In this document: positions 48,557 to 60,800 of the stretch, piece by piece
Layout: every line of letters starts with the position of its first letter
How positions within the stretch are numbered: position 1 is the first letter of the stretch
Source of the DNA: Sinonovacula constricta
Lineage: Eukaryota > Mollusca > Bivalvia > Cardiida > Solecurtidae
Reading direction: 5' to 3'
DNA: 64,000 nt
Assembly (NCBI GenBank): GCA_007844125.1
Contig: CM017568.1
Coordinates: forward strand, 11,665,854-11,729,853
The notes under the pieces: model-generated
Databases searched by the model: none
Told to the model about the DNA's origin: nothing
The model's input: only the letters and a program-made list of their open reading frames with translations
Translations under genes and position numbers: made by a program

Positions 48557-49255
48557 ATGAAAGTAAGCAACATCAGTCAAGAAGTTGGTAGAACGATGGG
48601 TTTAGTGTTTGATAATTATGATGAATTTACCCAGACCCTTTCAGGCGCCGATATGCTACATGACTCGATGGGTATTCTCTACCAGAATGTTCCTACAGCA
48701 GATGCTGTTGAAGTTGGAAGAGGCAGGCCTACCAACAGAGCTCCAGCAACCCAACAAAAGAACAGCAGAAAAAGAACACCGGATGTGGACACTGGACAAC
48801 CATTCGCTCCATACAGGAAGGTGCCAAAGATGACTAAATTTAGTTACAGAACAACAGACCTGAACTTTCAAGATGTCAACACCAGGTCCAGACAAGTAGA
48901 CCTGATGTGGATGATAAGCCATGCCATTGGTAATACTGCTGTCCCAATGTGGGTTGGATTTTTTGCCATTTCATCCGAAGATCCCTTACCAAGGCAGGAA
49001 GTGAGATACATGCCAAACCTGAAGCAGCCAATTACAAGTCTGGATGTTATTCAAGAAACCCTGGTCACAACCCTGAAATGTGCTGAGGAATGTTACCAGG
49101 CCTATGGGGTTGTGACATATGACCTTAACGCCGCCAAACCAGCCTGGCAGATTCAAATAACTGAAGCCCCTAGGTTTGACAATGTGTTTATTATGCCTGG
49201 GTCCTTTTACACAATAATGGCCCTTTTCAATGCCATATGCAAGTTGATAGCTTAA
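48557..49255 (+). pseudogene. Transposon ORF, segment 1
   Basis: The 232-residue frame contains VFDNYDEFTQTLSGADMLHD, a basic linker, FQDVNTRSRQVDLMWMI and YQAYGVVTYDLNAAKPAWQI, then a Phe-rich stretch with FYTIMALFNAI. Similar unnamed proteins in corals, molluscs and fish carry the D-N-x-D...T-L-S/D-G, VVTFD and HTLMxFLG blocks. The frame stops at TAA 49253 and continues in another frame at once, so a small indel broke it. Its first codons overlap a second copy of a TIR motif (CTTTCAAATGAAAGTAAGCA). Confidence 0.7.
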
Positions 49256-49791
49256 TCTGGGGGCCAGAGATGCTCACTGAGTCAGAGGTTCTGGCCCCTG
49301 GATCTTTGAATGGCTTCTTGGCAGGAAAACACTTCAACCGATGCAAGAGGTTACATCCTATTCTTGTCCTCGCCTTTGAGACACTACCTTTCCGCAAATT
49401 CCTAGAATCCTACGATAGCACAGATGACTTTATCATGTTGGTTAATAACTGCAGCCTGGGGAAGAAAGATGAAGTTGATTCTGCTCTGAACTCCAGTGAA
49501 TTTACAGCTTGTGTCACACAGTACGAGGCCTATACAATTCTGGCCAGGAGAGGTGAACATGGTGCTACAGCCCAATTCTGGCTAATGTATGTGGATTACA
49601 TCCATACCTACCATGAGCTTGAGCTTGCCATCCGAACGAATGACATAGACTTCTATGTTCAGTCCCTGAGCTCTGTCATTGGTCTTTTTTTCAGCAAACC
49701 ACCCGAATTATTGCAGATGGCTCACCAAATTTCAGCTGGATCTCATCAACTTGGAGAATTCCCACCACCACGGCCTGAGGGATATACTTGA
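49237..49791 (+). pseudogene. Transposon ORF, segment 2
   Basis: Continues segment 1 in a new frame: EMLTESEVLAPGSLNGFLAG, FNRCKRLHPILVLAFE, then helical sequence with HGATAQFWLMYVDYIHTYHE. Near 49690-49780 the conserved reading moves to the frame of 49679-49924, which reads GAFGIRRTAHPFSRCPVD and LEQTINADAASR. The HPFS...D..LEQ block is typical of this family just before its C-terminal domain. At least two frame changes occur here. Confidence 0.7.
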
Positions 49792-50163
49792 CAGTGGAGC
49801 TTTCGGGATACGACGGACAGCGCATCCCTTTAGCAGATGTCCAGTTGACCTGACTCTGGAGCAAACTATAAATGCAGATGCTGCCTCCCGGTTAACAGGG
49901 ATCTCAGCATTTACCAACATCTAGGTAGGGTTTTCATAGCATTTGACGATTACCCTCAGCCATCCCTAAAAGATGCAGAAAGGGCTAGACGTGTGGGTAC
50001 CATAGAGGATAGCCAACCATATGTCATAACTGGTTCATCTCAAAGAAGGCCAAAGGACCTTTCACAGGCGTTAGAATCCAGATCTTTCAAGCGGGAATTG
50101 CCAGTATTTTAATCACGGGAATGGCAGGATGATTCTTATGCTTCGTTTATTGGGAATTGTGAA

Positions 50164-51108
50164 GTGGTCCTAGATGTCCCATCTGGGGACTGCTTCCACT
50201 ACGTAAATGATGGTGGAAAGGTTGAGAGTCATTGCATTCCTGAGAACAAGTCAAATCACGAAGAGGCAGACACCAAGATTGTACGTCATGCTATTGAGGC
50301 TGACAAGCTTGCTCACAGAGAAGACATAGTTGTCAGAGCACATGGCACAGACATTGCTGTGCTCTTAGTCTGTGGGAAAATAGACAGAAGAGTCTGGATG
50401 GATGTGGGAACAGTGTCAAAGAAGAATCGAAGAGTCATCAACATCACTGAGATGCAAAAGTCACTAGGGTCAGGGGTTTGCAGGTCGTTACCAGCGTTTC
50501 ATGCATTTACGGGTTCAGACTATACCTCAGCATTTGTCAAGAAGGGAAAGATTAGGCCATTTGCCAAATTTCTGAAGAACACCGATGAGCAGAAGGCCTT
50601 CGAAACAATCTCAACGAAACCCAAAGATGACAGAAGCCGTAAGGTTCTTCTCAAATTCACGGCTAGTATTTATGGAGCCCGAGAAAACTCCAAGGTTTCA
50701 CTGAACTCCCACAGGTACAAACGTTTTGAGATGGTGTATAAACCAAAGATGAAAGGCAAAAATCCACTCGAAAAACTGAAAAGGATCGATGCCAGTGGTC
50801 TGCCGCCTTGTGAAGCTGAGGTCATGTTTCATTTGAAACGAGTGGCATTTGTTTAAAAAATGTGGGCTGATGCTGATCAGGCAGAACTCGTTCAACATCC
50901 CTCAGAAGATGATGGATGTATGCTGGAGAATGGAATTTACACCCCAATTTGTTTCGACGGTCCTCAGTTACCTGATTCTCTGGTGCCAGAGGACAATGAA
51001 GGCGCCGATGAGATTGATGACAATGACAGTTTTTAAGCGGCTTCTTCTGATGAAGAAGATGATGACAGCGATGCAGAGGAGTTAATAGATTCTGATGAAG
51101 AGCAGTAG
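50164..51108 (+). pseudogene. Transposon ORF, segment 3: PIN/FEN-like C-terminal domain
   Basis: This frame contains NHEEADTKIVRHAIEADKLA, then VRAHGTDIAVLLVCG, then RSLPAFHAFTGSDYTSAFVK and a GK pair. The spaced acidic residues (EEAD, TDIAVLL, GSDYTSAF) resemble the active-site layout of PIN/FEN-type nucleases; this function is inference. An in-frame TAA at 50854 and another at 51036 interrupt an acidic tail (EEDDDSDAEELIDSDEEQ) ending at TAG 51106. In the intact family the nuclease-like domain ends a single long protein. Confidence 0.7.
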
Positions 51109-51359
51109 TGGTTGCAATCATGTTCAGACGTGACTAAACCTGTCTTTGATTTCAAATTTGAAGTTGTATCCTATTCATTTTTCTCTAAACTGTAGAGGTA
51201 AACCACTGCGAAAGGGATGTAAGAGTCCAGTTGAAGTTTAGCAAACGTTTTTAAGACAGACTGTATTGAATTGAAGTCTTTACTAGTATTCAGGTACATG
51301 GTAGTAGTGGGGCCTATGTTCAATTTTAATTTTTTAGTTTCCTTTTGTTAATCAAGGAA

Positions 51360-51690
51360 TATTATGAAACTGTAGGGTAAACAGTACTCAGGGATTTAAA
51401 TGATGGCTTTCACTAGTTGACATTTTCAGACTTGAAAACAATTATGTATTTGTGTAGCTTCATTTTGTAATCAAGCATAATTATAATATGAAACTATTGG
51501 GTATACTGTACTCAGGAGATCCAAAAGATGGCTTTCACTAGTTGACATGTTCAGAGTTTATAACTATCATGTAGTTTTAGTTTTGTAAGTTCGTTTATTT
51601 TGTAATCAATCATCATTTTTGTGAAACTATTAGTTATACAGTACTCAGGAGATTCGAAAGTTGGCTTTCACTAGTTGACATGTTCAGAAT
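51360..51690 (+). repeat. Three tandem copies of about 130 bp in the transposon 3' region
   Basis: Copies begin near 51365, 51491 and 51620. Each has TGAAACTATTRGGTATAC, ACAGTACTCAGGAGAT and GGCTTTCACTAGTTGACATG in order. They lie between the ORF and the right TIR and are not part of the inverted repeat. Confidence 0.8.
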
Positions 51691-51721
51691 AGAGCTTATT
51701 CATGACATAACTGTTAGTTAC

Positions 51722-52869
51722 ATTTGTAGCGTTGCCAAAAGAGGAATAGCCCTGAAAAATGTTAATAAAATATTGATATGCAATGATGTTTTGCTATCAC
51801 TATTTTACTGGGACATTCTTCACAGAGCAATGGTTAATTTCCTGTAATCACCCATACTACATGTACCGTAAAATCTCATGTGTAAGACGACGCACTCATA
51901 GATAAGACGCACCTCCCCCCCCCCCCCCCCCCCCAAATTGATGCTATTTATGTTAGTCTTGACTGATGTTGCTTACTTTCATTTGAAAGCAGTGATGGCA
52001 CTTCTTGCGACATCTCAATTTAAAGATCACGCTGGTAAAACATAATAGGTCAAGGGTTCAATGACAATTACCATCATCATTGCTAAAAACACGAAGCGCA
52101 CATTCAGATCAGTCAAATATTTGATTTCGTAACAAAACGTATATAATAAAATTTAGTTTAGTTATACTTCTTTTCATACCTTTTTATTTTCACCCAAAAT
52201 ATCATGGATTCCTAAACAGTAGTTCATGGACTATATTTCAGCCAAGTTTGATGGATGTACTCGAGATATGAATTAATTGTGAATTTGGGGGTCACTTGGG
52301 CCCTTCTTAAGACACCTTATCCACAGTTGAGGAACTTAAGAAAGACTGATTCTGAGTGTCATCCCCAAACCCAACATTATGAAAGAGGTTTGGTGGATGT
52401 ACTCATGATGTGAATTAAATCTGCTATTTTGGGTATTTTGGCACTTTGGCCCGTTCTTAAGCCCCCTTGTCCACAACTGATGAACTTAAGAATCATGGAT
52501 TCTCAAACCGTTGGTCATATACTACATTTCAGCCAAGTTTGATGGATGTACTCAAGATGTGAATAAAATGTGATTTTTGGGTTCGCTTAGGCCCTTCTTA
52601 AGCCCCTAATTCCACAATTGGTGAACTTAAGAAATCACATTTTGTCAATAGACCCCATGGCAGAACATTTCGGCAAAGGTTTGGTGGATGTACATGGGAG
52701 TGTGAAACAAATAATTTTTTGTTGGCTTCTTTGGGTGGCGCCCTCTACTGATTATCCACATTTCCAGAACTTAAGAAAGGCCTTTTCAGGGTCCTGGGGT
52801 AGTGTCCTATCCATTCCAGGGGTCAAACCTTTCGTACTCGAGATGTGAAACAAATGTCTCTTGGCTCCC
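51722..52869 (-). repeat. Right terminal inverted repeat
   Basis: Reverse complement of 47391-48539, almost the same length (1148 against 1149 bp). The C run at 51915-51934 mirrors the left G run. The outer end reads GGGAGCCAAGAGACATTTG on the minus strand against AGGAGCCCAGAGGCATTTG on the left. Few differences are visible, so the insertion is young or the arms are homogenised. Confidence 0.9.
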
Positions 52870-53958
52870 GTGTTACATTTATCACCGTTTAATTGTAATG
52901 TACATAAAGAGCTAATAAACATTATTTTGCTGACAAGCTGGGTCTACCCAAGGAAATGCAAAAAGCCTAATTACTACGAACAGCAGAAAGAAATTTGATC
53001 ACATGCGCAGACATAAAATAATCGAGAAGGATTTACTCAAAATGACATGTGAAGCCATCTAACCATACTGAGAAGATCAAATGTTAACAGCAAATAGTTC
53101 AGTACTAATTTTGCATATCTATGCTAACAGTCGATACTATGCAACACATCTTAATAAATATAACGAATTGCAACGATAGAATGATTTTGTTGTAATTGTT
53201 TATGTAAGCATGTCAAATGAAATAACGAAGGTTGTAACACGCTTTAGGTAACAAGATATGACCTCAGACAAATGGCGAACGGTATTCCATAATAACGGTT
53301 GTCATATTGTCATACCTTTAATGATCAAAGATCTTTGACGGGTCTTTATACAATTCCAGTTAACTTTTAAATGCTCATTGCAATAGTATAATCTGTTCAC
53401 TTTCCTAGCATTTCCATGTGGGGTTGGGGACCTCATTAATTGCCCCTGATATGCCTCATGAAATGGCATACGTATGAGGAAATTATCGGACATGTCTACG
53501 GAAAATGTCGACGTCATTAATTTGTAAACATGATTTGATAGATAAATGTATTTATATTGATTACAATCGTGAATATACAATAAAATTAAACAGTTTTATA
53601 TACCAAATCAGAAGTTATAGATAAACGTTTTTTTTTAAAAAAAGTAGTCTTACAATAATATCGTAACAGCTGTTGAAGAAAATGTCGGACATTATTCTTA
53701 TCGCAAAGCGGCATTATTTTTATTCAAAGTTGAAATAATATCGCCGTTTAATTAATGTTTATGATTTATATTGAAGTCATTAGATTTCGCAGTGAAAATG
53801 CATCTAATATATCCACCATTTTATAAAGGAAGTTTATGTACTAAACTTCGCTTTAAATAATTGAGATTTCTTTTACTATTAAACGCACGTATACTTAATG
53901 GATCTTTAGTTTTTCTTGCAGCTGCCCACTTTTTTCATATTTGCACACGTTCTATTAA
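52870..53958. other. Intron-like spacer, nothing secure
   Basis: AT-rich DNA between the transposon and a dispersed repeat. A minus-strand frame at 53302-53580 ends at a possible GTATGA donor in phase 1, but it has no good acceptor and no domain, so I did not call it. Confidence 0.4.
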
Positions 53959-54440
53959 AGGTGGTATTCGAAAGTTTGGACCAAAAATGTTTCTATTAAC
54001 TTCTTAAGAAACCATTGTTACCTGAACAGATCTCGCAATCTGCTATTTATTGATGTGCTACACGCGTCTGGAAAGTGTACCATAACGCCACAATCATCAT
54101 TACAAACATGTATTTCCTATCGGAGCCACGCTGCACAGTTAGCTATTTTAAAACTATGACAACCATGTGACCGCTTATGTCTTAGCTCATCCACGTCATC
54201 CGCTGTGACGTCGATGTCTAATTTTAGCAGAAAACTAAATCGTTCTTATCAATAGATTTGAAAAGTATGCACATTGTAAGTGTTGATTAACGAGTTCTAT
54301 TGCCCTAAAATCGAGCTACTGTTGAAAATCGTCAATGCTTAGACTTAAGTATGATGACTTTCTACATGAATTATGCACAAATACACCAAACAGAGGTCAG
54401 ATATTGTTACATATATTAGATATAGACAAACTTTAGGATG
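53959..54440 (+). repeat. Dispersed repeat, copy B
   Basis: Partner of 3327-4200, same orientation. It begins AAAGGTGGTATTCGAAAGTT, keeps the TTAGCTCATCCACGTCAT block, and lacks the middle insertion of copy A. The two copies are more than 49 kb apart, outside the segmental duplication. Confidence 0.65.
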
Positions 54441-54705
54441 CCACCTTTAAGACTTATATCAGGCACTAATAACGTGCATTACAAAGAAAGTTTAAGCATC
54501 CGTCTGTGTACAATAGCTCATGCGTTAGACGTATGCTGTAGATTTGCACCTATTGAATGATTCGGTTTACTTAAACTTCATTTCCATTTTTTGTAAGCTT
54601 TTGTTGTGAAAACGGGGCAATCTGTAGTCACTGCAATGAAGAAGCACTAGCTAACTGCCCAGAGATGCGCACAAGTCAAAGTGTATCATATCTCAAAGGG
54701 TAAAC

Positions 54706-54836
54706 CTACCGAATGCCCAGATAATTTTCCAGTGAACAAGATATCACTATGATGACAAAGGCAATCCCTACTACAGTAAACATATTTGTGACCTTTACAT
54801 CTACGCACTTGCCGTTTACATCTGGAATCTTGGTTT
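54706..54836 (-). CDS. Terminal exon: spacer, membrane segment, short tail
   Basis: Acceptor after GTTTTTACAG, phase 1 in. It reads ETKIPDVNGKCVDVKV, then the hydrophobic MFTVVGIAFVIIVISC, then SLENYLGIR and TAG at 54706. A possible donor GTAGGT overlaps the stop, so an isoform may splice on to another tail. The spacer part resembles exons 46592 and 47270. Confidence 0.6.
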
Positions 54837-57800
54837 CTGTAAAAACACATACATCAAAGCTTATATCTGAACAACTAACTACTACATTTATATCACAAAA
54901 AAAACATTTAACTTTGAAAATTATTTATTTTTACTTTGATCTGAACGACTAGCGAAATTACAAGAAAGAACAAACTGCAACTGTAGCTCGTAAGTGCAAT
55001 GTTCAGGCAAATTAGCATATCGAGTAGATGAGGTTTACATAATCTAGCGTTGAATTCTATTTACATGGAGGAGATGAAAGGGCACGAACGTTGACTGCGT
55101 CAGTCTACGTGAAAGCTCAAGGACATAACAACATTAATATCTATCCAGATTTATCACATCAAATGTTCTACAGATATCATATTTACATCAACACAGGATA
55201 ACCAGAAAATAATGATTGTAACAATGTTTTATTTCTTTACTCGATACCACGTTCATGGCAAATTGAATTTACTTGATTAAAAAGAACGTTTACGTATTCT
55301 TGTATTTGTTCTTATTATATTTTCATCATTAAAATTGGAAAGCTTACAAATCACAAAAGTGCAAAACTGAAGTCATTCATTGAAACAATAATTTATGTTA
55401 TCCCAGCAGTCGTTTCAGTCTTTTGGTCAATACAAAAGTGTAGATATTAAAAAAGGTTAATTACATGAGACACGTGATTTACACATTTTTTTAAAATTTT
55501 ATAAACCATTATTATTATTGAAATTTTCATATTTTCTCATTTATCATGTCATTGTCGCAAACGTCTCTGTAATAAACCAATTTCAACGATGACAAAACAA
55601 ACTTGAATTTATTGGATGGAGTTTCCTTATAAAAGACAGACGCTTTTATTGGCGGCTGCTCACTGAAATTTACACATGGGGGAAGACTGTTTTGCGGACT
55701 TTTTAGAACCTGACAAAATACTGTTCCTAATTCGGTTAACGGCGTGAGATACTGAGAAAAAGAACTACGTTCGAGAAAAAATACAATCTGAACAATACTT
55801 ATTTGTGTATTGTTAGACTGCTGCACATGTGCAGTTTCTGCTTGTACACAGTTTTATTATTAATTATAATAATTTTGCATTTTTTTCTACATATGCAACA
55901 TCTACATATGTGACATCTCAGAAAACATAAAACATGGTGCCGGGTTTTGCTTTTAGTTTGTTTTGAACCATTCTATGATCTCAGAAATACATAGTTATAA
56001 ATAAATTTTACATACTTTTTCTCGAGATTTATAACATTCTAAAATCTTTCAAATAAAAAGTCCATAACATTTCAAATGTCTGTGTTACTTGCTTTCATAT
56101 TGCTTTAATCTTCACTTTACCTCTTCCACTTTTTGCGTCGTTTTTGATGCTTCTCTTAAAACGACATTTTTGTAAAATGTTCACGAACATGCCGCGTCAT
56201 GCCTTATAACCAATAGGACATCTCCATTGCCTTGCTTGTAAAAAAGTATCCGCGACTTAAATAGGACATGCGAATAAGCAGCAAAATATCTTTGGAAGTT
56301 GCCTGCCCTGAAATAACTAGATGAGAATGTAAAATAGCACTAAGGAATATGAATTCACATATGTTATCAAATGGAAATTATCATGTTGTGACAAATATAC
56401 TGTTCGGAACAAAATAAGGAACACAATTCTATTTTATCCGTGACTGATAAGCAATGTTTGGTCATTCGATTATCACAAGACTGTAAAAAATTAGCAATAT
56501 TCAACATAAAGTAAAAATAAATGTTAATAATAAGAAATGTATCATTTACATACATCTATATCTTACCATGTTTCAACGAAACCATTATAACGCAAAATAT
56601 GACTATTACAACGGCGACACCAATGGCAAGAATTACATCTGCAAGACAAAACATATGTTCGAACGAAAAAAAAATATTTACAAACTGTTATTCTGACTTC
56701 TAAAGGTTTACGTTGTAACTGATATAATATTGAAGTTAAAATCGAAGTAAATATAAAAGCATTCTTTTTATACAATTTTATGTAAATAAAATATTTATGC
56801 ATAATGTTGTAAAAAATAAAATAAAATAAAATGGCCAATTATTTTCTCAATAAGTATCAGACATTGTTTCGCGTGGCTCTCTTTGCTTAAATTCGCTCTT
56901 TTTTTATACTGATATCATTTCCAATGTAAAGATATTAATTTTTAGACGAAGTATGTAATTCAACCAAAATAACAGCAATTCTATCAAGATGTACATACCT
57001 TCAAAAACTTTTGTTTTGGATCGATGGCTTTGTTCCGTGTGGTTTTCTTCACTTACATGCACATCGCTTATCTTGGCATGTTTCTCGTAGGCGGCTATAG
57101 ATATGAATTGCTTAATAAAATGTCACATAAATAATACAATTTTAATTTTATATATTTTTTTTAGTTTATTCTGCCATGTTTCCTTGTTTAAGTATTGCAT
57201 CGAAATTATTGAAAACGTGGTACAAAGTGTCTGCTCATTTGTTTTGCTTTTCCTTTTGCCTTCAAGATGACGTTAACGAAAGTACCTTTATCAATGTGTC
57301 ATAGTTGAAAATAACGATGTATAAGGCACACTGTTCCATGCAATTCGTGTAATATTATAGCAACTGATATGGTACCTCTTACACGACCTTGACACCTGGC
57401 CAATAACCTGTGAAATTACATGCTTACGCATAATTACAATACGTATATACTTGTAGATGTACTTATTTAGGAATAGGTTTAAATGCTCAATTTGATATCA
57501 GTCAATCATTTGGACGAAAAATGATAACATTTAATATTTATTTAAAAAACAAACAATTCATGGTCGTAAGGAGTTAACTTCATACTGCAACCAAATTGTA
57601 ACGTTAGTATTATGTAATAGCGTTACAACGTGTCGAATAGTTCTTAAATGTTGAATAAACAACGACATATATTTTGCTTGGGTTCCCTTTGTTACAATTA
57701 AAGGATATTTAAACAGTGCGCCACTTTCCAATACTTACCTGATGAAACTTGAGCATGGTCAGCAAATATGTGTGTTACGGCATGAAGAGCGATATATATA

Positions 57801-60800
57801 ATGTCCACAGCAAAGAGAATTGAGGCTAAGCATATTGCTGTGATGGTACCAACCTTCACTGGAGGCAAACAACCTACAACAAAATAAGGACAGCAACTTG
57901 TCATCATTGAAAAACCTCAAAATTTTACCCAGTGATTATATATATATGTACATTTTCGCGTTAAATATTAGCTTTCAGTGCAACGTGAATTACATCAGTC
58001 TATCATAGAAAAGGTCGTCAACATATATATAAGGCATAAATGGAATGTGTTTATATTAGACTGCTTGTAATTCCATAGCCATCATGGTTTCCTGTAATTT
58101 CGTTGCATAATTGCTCGTGGATTGCATACTATATTGTTATCGTAATCGACAGTACGAGCAATATTAGTAACATAATCTGATGCGTTGTTATAATGATTCA
58201 TATCTAATGTTCATTGTATGTTAAATATTGTAACCGCCTTACTGTCACCGTTTTGCAATAAATTTGAAATCTTCTTTTAAAATCAAGCAGCAGTTCATAT
58301 CAACAGTTATACGTCCACTTACCTTCAATGGTGTAAAACTTAAATGACGTCTTTTGCAGCACAACATCGCCCTGTTCTAGATACACCATCAGCTTTACTT
58401 GAATCGGGTTTTTAACGGCTGGTGGTATCTCCAGCGTGCTCGTTACCTTTAAAGCTTTGCTTTCCCAGCATGCGTCTACACAATTTCCCCTTTCTTCGAA
58501 GCGTTTGTCTGGCTTGTTATAAACAAAAGGCGGTCCGTCCTGCAAGATATGGCAATAATTTACTGGTCCTTATTATTGTTTTAACTGTCCACGACAATAT
58601 TCAGTTATACGGTGTTCACTTAAAGCGATTTTAGTTCAGTTTTTAATATATTTATCATCAAAGAAATTTAAACAAATTATCAAAAAAGGAGATTATATTG
58701 AATAATTTAAATTTTATATATTAATGTAAAACAATTGAAAATGGCACGTTCTGAAAGGATAGCCGAAATCTTTTATTAAATTGCATTGGATATATTCGTC
58801 GCTTTTGAACGTTACCTTGTGTATGTAAAACCATTGCACATTTACTGTATTAGCCGGATATACGCAGTCGGTTGTCATGGTAATATAAGTGTTGTATTCC
58901 ACGAAACTGATATCTTTCACGTACTCTGTTTAAAAAAACACCAAAAAGACATTTAAATGTTAACCAGTAGACAAAGTGAAATTACACCGAGATATGTTTA
59001 CTCTGTGCTTTTACCTATCATTTAGATTAAGAAAATTATATAATATTATAAATTGATTAAATTTACGCATTTGAACTAGAAACCGTGATATATTGGGCTT
59101 TTGATCGCGTTAGATCGCGCAAACTTAAAATCTTTTTCTATTCTAACACGTTCGACACGAAATCTTTACTTACATGTATAAGGGACACAAATGCGAACTA
59201 CAATGCGAACAACAATTAACGCAATGTTGTTAGGTTGTTTCCCTTGGCTGCTCTAATTCACCCCGCGTACTTCCTGTTTATTTATTAATATCAACAACCG
59301 ACCAAATTGCAAATTTAATAAATGTATTTTTATTATCATTTAATACGTATGTTAATAGTGAAACAAAACCATTACTCTCCAAGATAGGGTAAATATTTAG
59401 GCGAATGTAAACGAAAAGAACAAGTTATCAAAACATGTCAGCTTGGTCAGCAATACGAAAATGGGTAGGGAAAGTGAAAGGAACAGCTATTCTACTGCAG
59501 TAAAATAGTTCCGCTTAATGCCGTGATATATCGTTTATTTTATCACGGCAGAATGCTTCTTTGTTTAAGGACGTACAATATTGATAGTGTTAGAATTCTA
59601 TTTTTATGAAATGGCGAAAACAAATTTAAGAAAGTCTTAACTTTTTTACATTTTTATTGCCGGTAGTTTTAAAATTACTAGAACCATGAACTTTATAACG
59701 ACAGATTGTAAATTGCTTTTCGGTCACAGTTTATAATCCGGATTTTTACATTTCAACAGTTCCAATTATATAAGCATGTGTGCATGTATTGCGCATGTGC
59801 AGGTTTCGTACGTGTGTCATGTGTGCGTGTGTACATTTGGGTAAATATGCCTACCTATAAGATGCAGGTCAAATGACTTGGATCCTGTGTTTGTTCTGCA
59901 AGTGTATTGACCGCAATCATTGGACTTCATGTTGACAAGTCTCTGGTTGAATGACCCGTTCTCGTATGTGTATCGTCCTGTTTGCTCAAGGCAATATGGC
60001 AATCCGTCAAGTAAACACTGAACCACCAACACCTCATCTTTCAACCAATCAATGTAGCTTAAATCCTTTTCTGAACAGGAAAGAGTCAGATCTTTCCCGG
60101 CATGGTAGAATTTTCCAATACTCGGCTCAAGAGATGGTTTAATCTCGATACCTGTAAAAAGCCATCGTTTTAAAGATAAAAAAATATCACTATAAATAAT
60201 GTAAAAAGTATACAAATTGGATCAATATATACAATCATTCGATAGCAGGTGCCGAGATGATGCTGGAGAGACACCCTTAACCATATTAAATTAATACGCT
60301 TACACAACTTAATACATTGATATTAGTCCAATTAAATACACTTGCCCGCATATACGCTTAAACATTACATACATCGACTGATGACCGATGCTTCCTTTAG
60401 AAAAATCTATAAATTGACAGTAAACATAACCTTCAATTATTAAAATATGACTAGAGTATATGTTTGCATAATTATATTGCAAACTTATATCACATAGTAA
60501 AACTAAACTTCAGTTTAATTAACGGTTTATTTTATTTAGACACACGGATTTAGATGAGGATTCGGGTTGACAATGTTTGCTTTTGATATAAACATACACA
60601 CGGAGGCTTAATAACGTTACCTTTCGCTATTACTAAAAGAGCCAAGACAATGCACAGCCTAAACCGTATATCCATGATAAATCTGTCCATCGGGCATAGA
60701 CCTGAAGTGCAACCACATGTTACAAATAATGAAAGAACATCAATACAAACACAATGCATATATAACTATAGTTGAGTATATTCAACTTACATGACTTCAT

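Larger units (their letters stand above)
47391..52869 (+). mobile_element. 5.5-kb DNA transposon with 1.15-kb inverted repeats
   Basis: Two near-identical inverted arms (47391-48539 and 51722-52869) enclose 3.2 kb with a broken plus-strand coding region. Each arm has about five 142-149-bp subterminal tandem units, a long G or C run and an inner unique part. The coding region belongs to a protein family I know as common, often multi-copy and unnamed in invertebrate genomes. It is inserted between Ig exons on the other strand. A target-site duplication is not clear: the left flank ends ACATTTGTCT and the right flank begins GTGTTACATTT. The superfamily is not assigned. Confidence 0.85.

Noticed and set aside
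53302..53580. Minus-strand frame ending at a possible phase 1 donor, considered as an Ig-gene exon
   Set aside because: No convincing acceptor with a pyrimidine tract and no Ig hallmarks.
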